From assembly GCA_963579025.1 (NCBI GenBank), contig CAUZFZ010000119.1, forward strand, positions 1-33,307: a stretch of 33,307 bases of DNA, written 5' to 3'. The notes beneath the pieces were generated by a model that searched no databases, had not been told where the DNA came from, and was given only the letters and a program-made list of their open reading frames with translations. The translations under genes were made by a program, and so were the position numbers. Of the stretch, positions 26,647-33,307 are shown piece by piece (within the stretch, counting starts at the first letter, position 1; the number at the start of each line of letters is the position of its first letter). Source of the DNA: CAUZFZ01 sp963579025 (GTDB lineage: Bacteria > Planctomycetota > Planctomycetia > Planctomycetales > Planctomycetaceae).

Positions 26647-27243
26647 TCAGGCGCGCTCCGGCTCGATGTCACAGGCCCTGACGTCGACCGTATCCGGCGG
26701 TTCAATTCCGACAACAAGGACCGCCGATCCCACAGACAGGGCATAGTGCGACGTCCTTGCCGCGTACTTCGACTTGCGGCCGTTGATGGCGAGCGTGACT
26801 TTGCCCAGGCCGGAATTCCGTGCCGGGACTGTCAAAGAGACCGTGCCTTCCGTGCCCAGCGTGTTCTGAAGACGCACGATTTCGTCATGTTCCACTCGGT
26901 GCATCGCGCGGATGAAGGTTCCCATCACGTACATCGTGCAGAGGCCACAACTGGCGGCAGACACGACACATCCGCGCTCGCTTAGCTGATTCGCCATTGC
27001 CAGACCCGACAGTCCGAACACCGACACTCCAGCAAGGATGGCCCGCAGCGTGAACATGCCGCCGAACCACATCCCGCTCATAGTCGCTGCCTCAGGCAGC
27101 TCAGGCGCGTCGGTTACCGGCAGATCGATGTCGCTGGTCACATGATCCGGGTCCGCTTCCACCTGTCTGGTCAGGCTCAAGGCGAACACGCCCAGAAACA
27201 GACTTCCGGCAAGTGCAGCACAGCAGGTGAAGATCGTTTCCAT
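26647..27243 (-). CDS. membrane protein with NfeD-like C-terminal domain
   Basis: The 198-residue protein opens with a hydrophobic segment (METIFTCCAALAGSLFLGVFAL) and has two or three further ones in the middle (LRAILAGVSVFGLSGLAMA and CGLCTMYVMGTFI). The C-terminal part, from GTEGTVSLTVPARNSGLGKVTLAINGR to GSAVLVVGIEPPDTVDV, has the small beta-barrel pattern of NfeD-type OB-fold domains, which usually act with stomatin/flotillin-like proteins at membranes. No flotillin gene is adjacent. The start is set by a good Shine-Dalgarno GGAGA ahead of ATG. An in-frame start 20 codons upstream would add a tail unlike a membrane protein. It converges on the PPC-repeat gene with only five bases between the stops. 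Function is not established. Confidence 0.7.
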   Translation of the reverse strand: METIFTCCAALAGSLFLGVFALSLTRQVEADPDHVTSDIDLPVTDAPELPEAATMSGMWFGGMFTLRAILAGVSVFGLSGLAMANQLSERGCVVSAASCGLCTMYVMGTFIRAMHRVEHDEIVRLQNTLGTEGTVSLTVPARNSGLGKVTLAINGRKSKYAARTSHYALSVGSAVLVVGIEPPDTVDVRACDIEPERA

Positions 27244-27527
27244 GAGATTCTCCGGTTTGAGCCGCGGAATGGCGGCCGTCCCTGTAACGAACGAGACGGG
27301 CAACAGTTCACGGCGGAGGTTCAGCTGGCATGACTCAACCGAATCTGGTTTTCACGTGAATCCCACCGATTTCCGCCATGGTCTGGCGTTGTGCGCGTGC
27401 GTCGACCGATCTATAAGGATCTATCGATTGGTCGGACAATTTCCGGGAGGTCCGACCACCCGAGGTGTCGAATCCACAGGTCATGGCCAGGCCGCTTGGA
27501 TTCGATTCGCGACGGATGGGAGTGCTG

Positions 27528-27947
27528 ATGCATCAGTCGGCTCTAGTCGAAAACCGCATTGCCAGTATTTTTCAGGCGGCCTGCAGCGAAGCGATGCGTC
27601 ACCGCTGGATCGAAAGCCAGAAGCGAGGCTGCGATCTGGGGGAGTACGCCGTTCGCGACTGGTACCAACGCTACTGGTGGACCTTCCTCCGCTACCGCCA
27701 TGTCGAGCACATTCTTGGCGACGTCTGCTGGGAAGAATTCCCGGCAAGGTCATTCGCTGCCGTGCGACCGCTGCTGAACGGCGACGATCAACTTGCGGTA
27801 CAAATCATCGACCTGTACCGCGAGGGACTCGAGAACCTGGACATCATCCACTGGGCTGACCGTACCGGGCACTCCTTCGAGGTGGTGTTTGAATGCCTGC
27901 TGCTGATCAACATGAACGACGCCCGGCTGGACCCGAAGTTCAACTGA
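27528..27947 (+). CDS. conserved-looking hypothetical protein, Trp- and Arg-rich
   Basis: The 139-residue soluble protein reads MHQSALVENRIASIFQAAC, then RHRWIESQKRGCDLGEYAVRDWYQRYWWTFLRYRHVEHILG with several Trp and Tyr residues. It ends in helices with LYREGLENLDIIHWA. I do not recognise a named domain, but RWIESxKxGxDLGExAxRDW resembles short proteins I associate with planctomycete genomes. The start is chosen for the clear GGGAG five bases before ATG. The frame is open back to a GTG at 27465, which would give 160 residues. No membrane segment or signal peptide is present. It is divergent from the NfeD-like gene, and a promoter region for both should lie in the 280 bases between them. The function is unknown. 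Confidence 0.7.
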   Translation: MHQSALVENRIASIFQAACSEAMRHRWIESQKRGCDLGEYAVRDWYQRYWWTFLRYRHVEHILGDVCWEEFPARSFAAVRPLLNGDDQLAVQIIDLYREGLENLDIIHWADRTGHSFEVVFECLLLINMNDARLDPKFN

Positions 27948-28054
27948 GTCTGCCGTTGACGGTTTGCCGGAATGGCCATCTGAAAACGCTGATCCCGCTC
28001 GGCTGCGTCGAATGGTGAGTTCCGAAGGTCCTCACCTGCATGCGGCAATGACCC

Positions 28055-29317
28055 TCACTGTGCGTACCACAGTACCAGCCGCTGCAGGTCAGCCGTCGCC
28101 TTCAGCATGCGAACGCGGCGACGGAATCCGCGGCTGCCAAAGACGGCGGAGTATCCGTGATGGTGATCCGCGATACTCAATGCCCGCGAGATGTCGTCGA
28201 CCGACAATTCGTGTCGACCATCACCGGCCGCCAGCCACCGAGCGATCCAGCAGATGGCCGGGATGATCAGAGCCAGCGTGTGGAATCCCTCAACGAGCGG
28301 CAGGTCGTAGCACGCCGGGCCACAGAAGTGCAGCCCCTGTAATTTGACCCGCAGGTATCGGGTTAGGATTTCGTCGGCACCGTCCGGCAAACCGCCGAAG
28401 GACTGCTCGATCGACTCGAAGGGAACTTCGCGGAAACAATCCTGCAACGGAATGGCGATCCCACTGCCGGAAGTGAACCGCGTCGCTGCACGCAGCAGGC
28501 GCCAGCGTCCGGTCAGCCCGGCACTCAGATCCGCCACGGTGTCCTTGCGCGCGTAATGGGCGACGAGCAGGCGGAACTGCATCAGTCCAATGCCGGACGG
28601 TTTCTCCGGATGCGGAACAGGCTCGTCAGCCGCCGCCTCAGAGACGATCTCAAGGAACTCGGCGAGTCTCTCGCCACGGATCAGCTTGAATTGCGACCGC
28701 TCAATGAGCCCGACCAGGAACAGGGACTGCATCAGCCGCTCGACGAATGGCCGGTCATCTTTTGCGATGAAATGGTCCATGGCCTCGACGATCCGCAACG
28801 TGTCGGACCAGTCAAGCGTCTCGCGCCGAGTGATGCGTGGCGGTGCGATTTCTTCAGTACCAGCGGGCACGACGAGCCGAGCGATCTGCTTTAACTCGTC
28901 ACGATTTCCGGCAACCGATTGACCTTTGTTTGCCACCACGGACGGACAACTGAAACGCAGACTGACAGTGATTCGCTTCCCGGACGGGTGAAACGCATAC
29001 GGATAAACTCGGCACGCCAGCGGTTTAGCGGCCTCGCCGAACTTCGCATGGATGCGACACAGGCCGTCGTCATTCAGGAAGACACACGCCCCGTCATCGC
29101 GATGAGCCAATCGATAGCGTCGCTTCCAGGGCGGACCGGCGTGCGCGACGACGACCGGTTGATCGTTCGCAATGCCATCCTTGGCGGTCCACTTCTGATC
29201 GAGGATCCGTTGCCGTTCCTCGTCCGTGATCTCGATCAAATGCTCACGACAGCAACCCGAGCAGTTGTGACAGCTCCAGTTCTGGATCGTCGGAAGTTTC
29301 AGCGGCAGTGCCGACAT
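28055..29317 (-). CDS. YkgJ/FliB-type cysteine-cluster protein
   Basis: The 420-residue protein starts with a dense cysteine cluster, NWSCHNCSGCCREH (Cys 16, 19, 22, 23). It continues with DDGACVFLNDDGLCRIH (Cys 78, 87), PLACRVYPYAF (Cys 102) and FSCPS (Cys 124). This spacing is typical of YkgJ-type proteins and of flagellin lysine-N-methylases (FliB), which are thought to bind a metal or iron-sulfur centre through these cysteines. The rest is mostly helical without recognised motifs, and the overall length fits the FliB-like members better than the short YkgJ proteins. No flagellin gene is in view, so a methylase role cannot be assigned. The gene ends about 107 bases from the convergent hypothetical and starts 29 bases from the end of the acetyltransferase gene, on the same strand. 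Confidence 0.8.
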   Translation of the reverse strand: MSALPLKLPTIQNWSCHNCSGCCREHLIEITDEERQRILDQKWTAKDGIANDQPVVVAHAGPPWKRRYRLAHRDDGACVFLNDDGLCRIHAKFGEAAKPLACRVYPYAFHPSGKRITVSLRFSCPSVVANKGQSVAGNRDELKQIARLVVPAGTEEIAPPRITRRETLDWSDTLRIVEAMDHFIAKDDRPFVERLMQSLFLVGLIERSQFKLIRGERLAEFLEIVSEAAADEPVPHPEKPSGIGLMQFRLLVAHYARKDTVADLSAGLTGRWRLLRAATRFTSGSGIAIPLQDCFREVPFESIEQSFGGLPDGADEILTRYLRVKLQGLHFCGPACYDLPLVEGFHTLALIIPAICWIARWLAAGDGRHELSVDDISRALSIADHHHGYSAVFGSRGFRRRVRMLKATADLQRLVLWYAQ

Positions 29318-29346
29318 TCGCTTTCTTACTGTCTGAAGGCGTGCAG

Positions 29347-29811
29347 TTAGACGAGGTCTTTTTTCCAGAATTCCTGCACCATACGGAAACCCGTTCGCTC
29401 ATACAGCCGCTTGGCTCCGGGGTTGTCTTCGACGACTTCCAGTGTCACGCGGCAACATCCCAATTCTCGCGCACGTGCATCAACGGCCTGCAGGAGTATG
29501 CCGCCAACACCCAGGCCGCGGCATTCGCCCAGAACTGCGAGGTCGTGGATGTTCAGCAGAGGTCGAGCGACGAACGTCGAGAATCCGAGGAAGCAGACAG
29601 CGACGCCGACGACCCGCTCGTCCTGAAACGCCAGCAGTATGACTCGACCCGGCTGTTCACGCAGTCGCTCGGGCAACGCCGCCCGGACTTCCGCAGGGAG
29701 CGGGGCGCCGGCAATGTGCGGCAGACGGGCGTAATCATCCAGCACCGCAATCAGACCAGCACAATGGTCTGGCTGACTCAAATCGGCATCGACGACAGTA
29801 ATCTCCGACAC
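29347..29811 (-). CDS. GNAT-family N-acetyltransferase
   Basis: The 154-residue protein has the GNAT fold pattern: an N-terminal VVDADLSQPDHCAGLIAVLDDY, strand-rich VILLAFQDERVVGVAVCFLG, and the acetyl-CoA motif A NIHDLAVLGECRGLGVGGILLQAV, in which RGLGVG binds the pyrophosphate. The end is the characteristic VTLEVVEDNPGAKRLYERTGF. The start is a GTG preceded by GGAGAAAG, a good ribosome-binding site. The frame continues open for more than 100 codons upstream, but that extension has no domain and would overlap the small membrane protein gene on the other strand. The length is typical for the family. It is likely co-transcribed with the cysteine-cluster protein gene that follows. The acetyl acceptor is unknown. 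Confidence 0.88.
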   Translation of the reverse strand: MSEITVVDADLSQPDHCAGLIAVLDDYARLPHIAGAPLPAEVRAALPERLREQPGRVILLAFQDERVVGVAVCFLGFSTFVARPLLNIHDLAVLGECRGLGVGGILLQAVDARARELGCCRVTLEVVEDNPGAKRLYERTGFRMVQEFWKKDLV

Positions 29812-30031
29812 GGGCTTTCTCCGAATTGACGGCTCGGTTTCCAGTCGGCGGCGAGGATCGTCGACCGCAGCCGCAACGTCCAGTTCATCGGAGTCCGTTG
29901 ATCTGTTCGGTATTGCGAACTGCAATGTTGACGGTCTCCGACCCGGTCTCCTAAGGTCGGGCCAGATAGCGGAACTCCAACCGTCAAACACTGCTGAAAC
30001 TGATTTCCCGAACTGGTACGTCTGCGGATCA

Positions 30032-30190
30032 ATGACTCTCACCCATGTCCTGTATGTGATCGCCTGCGTCGCCGTACCGATCGGCTGGGGGATCGCTGTG
30101 AACTGGGTCTTCCGCCGGCTGAGACGCAAATCGGGGTCTGACAGTTCGGACAACACCGTGGATGAGCCGCTGATTGAGTACTACATCTGA
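30032..30190 (+). CDS. small single-TM protein, 52 residues
   Basis: This short frame encodes MTLTHVLYVIACVAVPIGWG followed by IAVNWVFRRLRRKSGSDS and an acidic end DNTVDEPLIEYYI. One hydrophobic segment of about 18-22 residues is followed by a cluster of Arg and Lys, as in an N-out single-span protein with a cytosolic tail. The arrangement of TM, basic stop and VDEPLIEYYI tail looks designed rather than random, and the reading frame has the third-position GC bias of neighbouring genes. It is divergent from the acetyltransferase gene and 107 bases ahead of the TauE-like gene. No clear Shine-Dalgarno site was found. Function is unknown. Confidence 0.6.
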   Translation: MTLTHVLYVIACVAVPIGWGIAVNWVFRRLRRKSGSDSSDNTVDEPLIEYYI

Positions 30191-30297
30191 CCCGGGCCGG
30201 TGCATCTCCCGCCGTCCCCGGAACGCCGAATCCCGCACTCGGGCAAACGCGTCCGCCTGAGTTTTGTGAGAGAGCCTGAAACTCTGAATGGGCCGCT

Positions 30298-31182
30298 GTG
30301 TCTGGTCTGACCCCCGTCGAGCTACTCGTGGTGCTGTGCTGCGGATTCGTCGTGGGCGGAATGGCGGGCACGCTGGGTATTGGCGGCAGCTTCCTGCTGG
30401 TCCCGCTGTTGACCGCGTTTCTGAAAGTCCCCGTGCTGACGGCCGTTGGCTCGACTGCCTGCCAGTTGCTGGGCCCGGCGACGACCGCATTGCTCGCCCG
30501 TCGCGTTTCGCGCGATCAGTTCCGGCTGCCACTGATCATCACCGGCGGGATCATCATCGGCATTCTTGTCGGCACAGGAGTACTGGAGACCGCGCGACAG
30601 TTGGGCAACATCGAGTGGCGTGGGCGCACGATCGAAGCCGTTGATCTGCTGGTGATGAGCACCTACCTGGTGATGCTGACCGGCATCGGCACATTCGCTC
30701 TGTATGAGGTCCGCAGAGAACGACAAGGTCGCAAAATTCCTCGCGGAACACTGGCCCGTCTGCGGATTCCGCCCATCGACACCTTCGAGGAACTCAGTAC
30801 CGGCTCACTCTCGATTCCCGTGCTGTCCATGTTCGGGCTGGTCAGTGGTCTGACCGCCGGATTGATGGGCATCAGCGGAGCCCTGATCCTGATACCCGGA
30901 ATGGTGTACCTGCTGGGGATCCGTTCGAAGCAGGCGATCGTCGCATCGCTGGTCGTCGTCTGGATCACGTCGTTTCTCGCGACGATCGTGCATGCCTGGC
31001 GCGGCAATGTGGACCTCGCCCTGGCACTGGCTTTGATGTCAGGCGGCACAATCGGAGCACGTCTGGGCTCGGAACTAGGCCAGCGTCTGAAAGGCCCAGC
31101 CTTACGCCGCTGCATCGGCTGGCTGGCCCTGGGAGCCGCCGTCGTCATCCTTTGCCGTCTGGTCGGGCTGGTGAGCGTCTGA
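30298..31182 (+). CDS. TauE/SafE-family membrane permease
   Basis: The 294-residue protein has about eight hydrophobic segments and the internal duplication of the family. The first half carries GFVVGGMAGTLGIGGSFLLVP and the second GLVSGLTAGLMGISGALILIPGM. The repeated GxxxGxxGxGGxxxxVP-like motif is the hallmark of TauE/SafE (DUF81) proteins, proposed exporters of sulfite, sulfoacetate or related small organic anions. The substrate cannot be deduced. The C-terminus has the usual LRRCIGWLALGAAVVIL. The start is a GTG (MSGLTPVELL) lacking a strong Shine-Dalgarno. It may be co-transcribed with the small TM protein upstream. It converges with the short hypothetical, leaving six bases between the stops. 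Confidence 0.88.
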   Translation: MSGLTPVELLVVLCCGFVVGGMAGTLGIGGSFLLVPLLTAFLKVPVLTAVGSTACQLLGPATTALLARRVSRDQFRLPLIITGGIIIGILVGTGVLETARQLGNIEWRGRTIEAVDLLVMSTYLVMLTGIGTFALYEVRRERQGRKIPRGTLARLRIPPIDTFEELSTGSLSIPVLSMFGLVSGLTAGLMGISGALILIPGMVYLLGIRSKQAIVASLVVVWITSFLATIVHAWRGNVDLALALALMSGGTIGARLGSELGQRLKGPALRRCIGWLALGAAVVILCRLVGLVSV

Positions 31183-31188
31183 GGCGAT

Positions 31189-31410
31189 TTAGACATCCTC
31201 AAGGGACACTCGCTGTCGCGCCCCGTGAATCGCGTCGCGGATGCGGTCCGATTGACTGGTGATATCGACACACACCTGCGGTCGGTCCGGCCAGACGGCG
31301 ACCTGCAGCTGTATGCAGCCGTTCTTCCCGATCACGCTGACGTCGTATTCGATGTCGAATCCGGGGAGCCGCCCTTCGTCCGGACCGCCTCCGTATAAGC
31401 TGGTCGACAT
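31189..31410 (-). CDS. small hypothetical protein
   Basis: The 73-residue frame reads MSTSLYGGGPDEGRLPGFDI, then EYDVSVIGKNGCIQLQVAVW and PDRPQVCVDITSQSDRIRDAI. The alternating hydrophobic pattern suggests a small beta-rich domain with a C-terminal helix. I do not recognise the family. The frame is open further upstream but would then run into the tRNA gene, so the ATG at its left is preferred; no clear ribosome-binding site precedes it. It lies 54 bases downstream of the tRNA-Glu 3' end on the same strand and might be co-transcribed with it. Confidence 0.5.
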   Translation of the reverse strand: MSTSLYGGGPDEGRLPGFDIEYDVSVIGKNGCIQLQVAVWPDRPQVCVDITSQSDRIRDAIHGARQRVSLEDV

Positions 31411-31464
31411 CGCTATCGTCAGTGGTGGTTTGAAATCGAGACCGAGACCAGTCCTGATTTCGAT

Positions 31465-31537
31465 TACCCCGTAGGGGATTTGAACCCCTGTTGCCGGACT
31501 GAGAATCCGGAGTCCTGGGCCTCTAGACGAACGGGGC
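31465..31537 (-). tRNA. tRNA-Glu (anticodon CUC)
   Basis: The 73-base cloverleaf is complete. The acceptor stem is GCCCCGT with ACGGGGT (first pair G-U) and the discriminator is A. The D arm is GTCT...GGAC. The anticodon stem is CCGGA/TCCGG with loop TTCTCAG, giving CTC at 34-36. The T arm is AGGGG/CCCCT with loop TTCAAAT. CCA is not encoded. It reads GAG codons. Confidence 0.92.
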
Positions 31538-31539
31538 GT

Positions 31540-31625
31540 CTCCCTCACTTCACAGTCATCCCTTCGACGTCATGCGCCGACAGGACCTGAAAATCCCGTA
31601 TCCTGGGCCACTAGACGATGAGGGC
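31540..31625 (-). pseudogene. decayed tRNA-Glu(UUC)-like copy
   Basis: Upstream of the intact tRNA-Glu, the minus strand reads GCCCTCATCGTCTAGTGGCC and GGAT, a good acceptor 5' strand and D arm. An anticodon region CGGGA-TTTTCAGG-TCCTG follows, with TTC but one extra loop base. The last seven bases TGAGGGA still pair with six of seven acceptor bases. Between them there is no T arm with TTCRANY; instead about 33 bases can form an unrelated small hairpin (TCGGCG with CGTCGA). The total of about 86 bases is too long for this tRNA class. It is best read as a damaged duplicate. Confidence 0.65.
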
Positions 31626-31705
31626 ACGCTTGTGACGCGGGCATTGAAGCAATGCGTCCGGCGAGATTCAACCGATTCGCGCGACCGTAAATGGCTTCGT
31701 CCGAA

Positions 31706-33031
31706 TCAACCAAGTTCCGCGATCGGATTGCCAATACACAGGCGGTTTGGACGGCCATCGGGGGCGACGTGGTGCGTGTCGAGCGGGATGCCCAGCTTCG
31801 TGTAGACCGTCGCGGCGATGTCGGACGGGTAGTACTCCTTGCCGACTGGTCTGGCTCCAGTTTCGTCCGTCTTGCCCACGATCTGACCCCCGGGGACATT
31901 GGCGCCAGCAAAGGTCGCGATGCTGGCAGTTGACCAGTGGTCCCGGCCTGTCGCCGAGTTAATCACGGGAGTGCGGCCAAAGTCGGTCAGCCAGAAGACG
32001 AAGGTCGTCTTCAACAGGCCGCGGTCTTCCAGATCGGCCAGCAGAGCCGGCCAGGCCTGATCCAGCGGTGGGAGCAGTTTCTTCAGGCCGTTGAAGTTGT
32101 CGCGGTGAGTGTCCCAGCCGCCGCTGGTCACCGTCACAAACCGGCAGCCGGCCTCAATCATGCGGCGGGCCAGCAGGCAGCTTTGTCCCAGATTGTGACT
32201 GCCATACGCGTCGCGCGTCTTCTGATCTTCCTGACCAAGATCGAATGCCGTTTTCGTGGCGGCGGATGTAATCATGTTGAACGCGCTCTGGTAATAGGCG
32301 TCCGTGGCCTGGAGCGCTTCGGGTTGTTCATCGAGTTGCCGCTGCAGCGTGTCTATTTTCGCGAGTGCCTGGCGACGACGATCCAGTCGCGCGGCCGTCA
32401 GTCCATTTGGCAGAGAGACGTCCCGCACCGTGAACTTGTCGCTGCTGGGATCACCGGGTACGACGAATGCGTTGTGCTGCATGCCCAGATAGCCGGCCAG
32501 TCCACCGTTAAATCGCTGATCGACGTTCGTGCCAAGCTGAATGAACGACGGCAGCGCGTTTCTCGGGCCGAGTTCTTTCGAGACGGTTGAGCCGAAGCAT
32601 GGATACGTGATCGACGGGTTGAATTTCCGACCCGACATCATGATTGCGTCGGCCGTCGAGTGGCTGCCGTTCCGCGGATTGAGGTTCCGCATCACCGTGT
32701 AACGATCCAGCTCACGCGCGAAGTTGGGCATCTGATCGGTGAACTGCACGCCGGGCACGGCTGTGTCGATGACTCCGAAGTCACCACGAACCTCGGCGTT
32801 GGCTTCCGGTTTTGGATCCAGCGTGTCGTGATGGCTGGTTCCTCCACGCGTCCAGATGAGGATGCAGTTGATGTCCCCGCGAGCCACGCCCTTTCCGGCC
32901 GCTTCAGCCTCGGCCTGCAGGAGTTGCGGCAAACCCAGACCAAGGGCACTGAGCGAGCCTGCCTCCACCAGAAATTCACGTCGGGTTCGCGTCTCACAGT
33001 TAGCGCGGCGAACCGGCATCAGACGAAGCAT
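31706..33031 (-). CDS. DUF1501 family protein, Tat-exported, sulfatase-like fold
   Basis: The 441-residue protein begins with a twin-arginine signal (TRREFL at 16-21, then SLSALGLGLPQLLQA). It has the DUF1501 signatures: ILIWTRGGTSHHDTLDPKPEA, SHSTADAIMMSG, VTSGGWDTHRDNF and FWLTDFGRTPVIN with GRDHW. The family belongs to the alkaline-phosphatase/sulfatase superfamily and is massively expanded in planctomycetes, where it usually pairs with a DUF1549/DUF1553 cytochrome-like partner. The activity is unproven. The start ATG is chosen to give a normal Tat signal; the frame is open 47 codons upstream without domain content, and AAGAG lies ahead of this ATG. The 276 bases from here to the window edge show no end of a DUF1549 gene on the same strand. 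The gene is 80 bases from the tRNA-like remnant. Confidence 0.92.
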   Translation of the reverse strand: MLRLMPVRRANCETRTRREFLVEAGSLSALGLGLPQLLQAEAEAAGKGVARGDINCILIWTRGGTSHHDTLDPKPEANAEVRGDFGVIDTAVPGVQFTDQMPNFARELDRYTVMRNLNPRNGSHSTADAIMMSGRKFNPSITYPCFGSTVSKELGPRNALPSFIQLGTNVDQRFNGGLAGYLGMQHNAFVVPGDPSSDKFTVRDVSLPNGLTAARLDRRRQALAKIDTLQRQLDEQPEALQATDAYYQSAFNMITSAATKTAFDLGQEDQKTRDAYGSHNLGQSCLLARRMIEAGCRFVTVTSGGWDTHRDNFNGLKKLLPPLDQAWPALLADLEDRGLLKTTFVFWLTDFGRTPVINSATGRDHWSTASIATFAGANVPGGQIVGKTDETGARPVGKEYYPSDIAATVYTKLGIPLDTHHVAPDGRPNRLCIGNPIAELG

Positions 33032-33307
33032 GGCAGTCTCTTGCTGAAACAGGCGGGAAAGTGGGGGCGGGGGCAACCCATCCAGACTGACTGATCGGCC
33101 GAAAGCCGTCCAGTCCGACAGCGCCGAAACAAAATTTGAATGTGCGGGACAGGGTTTGTGCGTTTGTGGCAATTTCCAAGTCGTTCAAGATCAGCTCAGG
33201 GCGATTTCCCGCGAGGCCCGGTTTGAAATGTGGTTTGGCTGGGTTGTCCGTCTGAGTCTCGGTTGGCGACGGTCCGCGACGACACAGACCATCAGGCAAA
33301 CGCCGGA

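Noticed and set aside
29812..30156. N-terminal extension of the GNAT protein to 269 residues
   Set aside because: The extension overlaps the small TM gene on the other strand, has no domain, and a GTG with a good GGAGA site gives the normal family length.
33032..33307. End of a DUF1549/DUF1553 partner gene upstream of DUF1501
   Set aside because: No minus-strand frame in this 276-base stretch shows the typical C-terminal motifs; the only long frame overlaps the DUF1501 start and looks like a shadow.

Overview
The window looks like a chromosomal segment of a Planctomycetota bacterium. The indicators seen in the sequence are a Tat-exported DUF1501 protein, an ECF sigma factor translationally coupled to a very large TPR serine/threonine kinase of the DWG type, a giant secreted PPC-repeat protein whose N-terminus carries the LESRRLLT motif, a BlaI-type repressor next to a WD40 giant, and weak or variable Shine-Dalgarno sites. 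No plasmid or phage functions and no intact insertion sequence were recognised.

Region 1 (1 to about 12100) is a surface-polysaccharide locus. The plus strand carries a methyltransferase, a polyprenol-phosphate-type GT2, a YfhO-like membrane protein, a flippase-like (LPG-synthase TM family) protein and a tandem two-domain GT2. The minus strand carries a second methyltransferase and a two-component ABC-2 polysaccharide exporter (ATPase plus permease). Two decayed genes lie among them: a C-terminal fragment that looks glycosyltransferase-associated (6112-6600) and a frameshifted phytanoyl-CoA-dioxygenase-like remnant (9143-9488). The locus is visibly less GC-rich than what follows and looks like an accessory, recombining region.

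Region 2 (12383-16611) is the most unusual unit. A BlaI/MecI-type repressor sits behind a 16-bp-arm inverted-repeat operator and overlaps by 4 bp a 1240-residue membrane protein. In that protein an M56/BlaR1-like transmembrane start is followed by an ExbD/TolR-like domain and about 22 WD40 repeats, with no peptidase domain. It may be a previously undescribed variant of the BlaI-BlaR1 sensor-repressor architecture.

Region 3 (16612-26641) holds a REP-like palindrome, csrA, and then a plus-strand run of ECF sigma factor, TPR kinase and the PPC-repeat secreted protein. The kinase has an acidic N-terminal tail with eight copies of a [DE][AP]T-hydrophobic motif and a long insert in its activation segment.

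Region 4 (26647-33307) is mixed core and accessory material: an NfeD-like membrane protein, a Trp-rich conserved-looking hypothetical, a YkgJ/FliB-type cysteine-cluster protein, a GNAT acetyltransferase, a 52-residue single-TM protein, a TauE/SafE permease, a small hypothetical, tRNA-Glu(CUC) beside a decayed tRNA-Glu(UUC)-like copy, and the DUF1501 protein.
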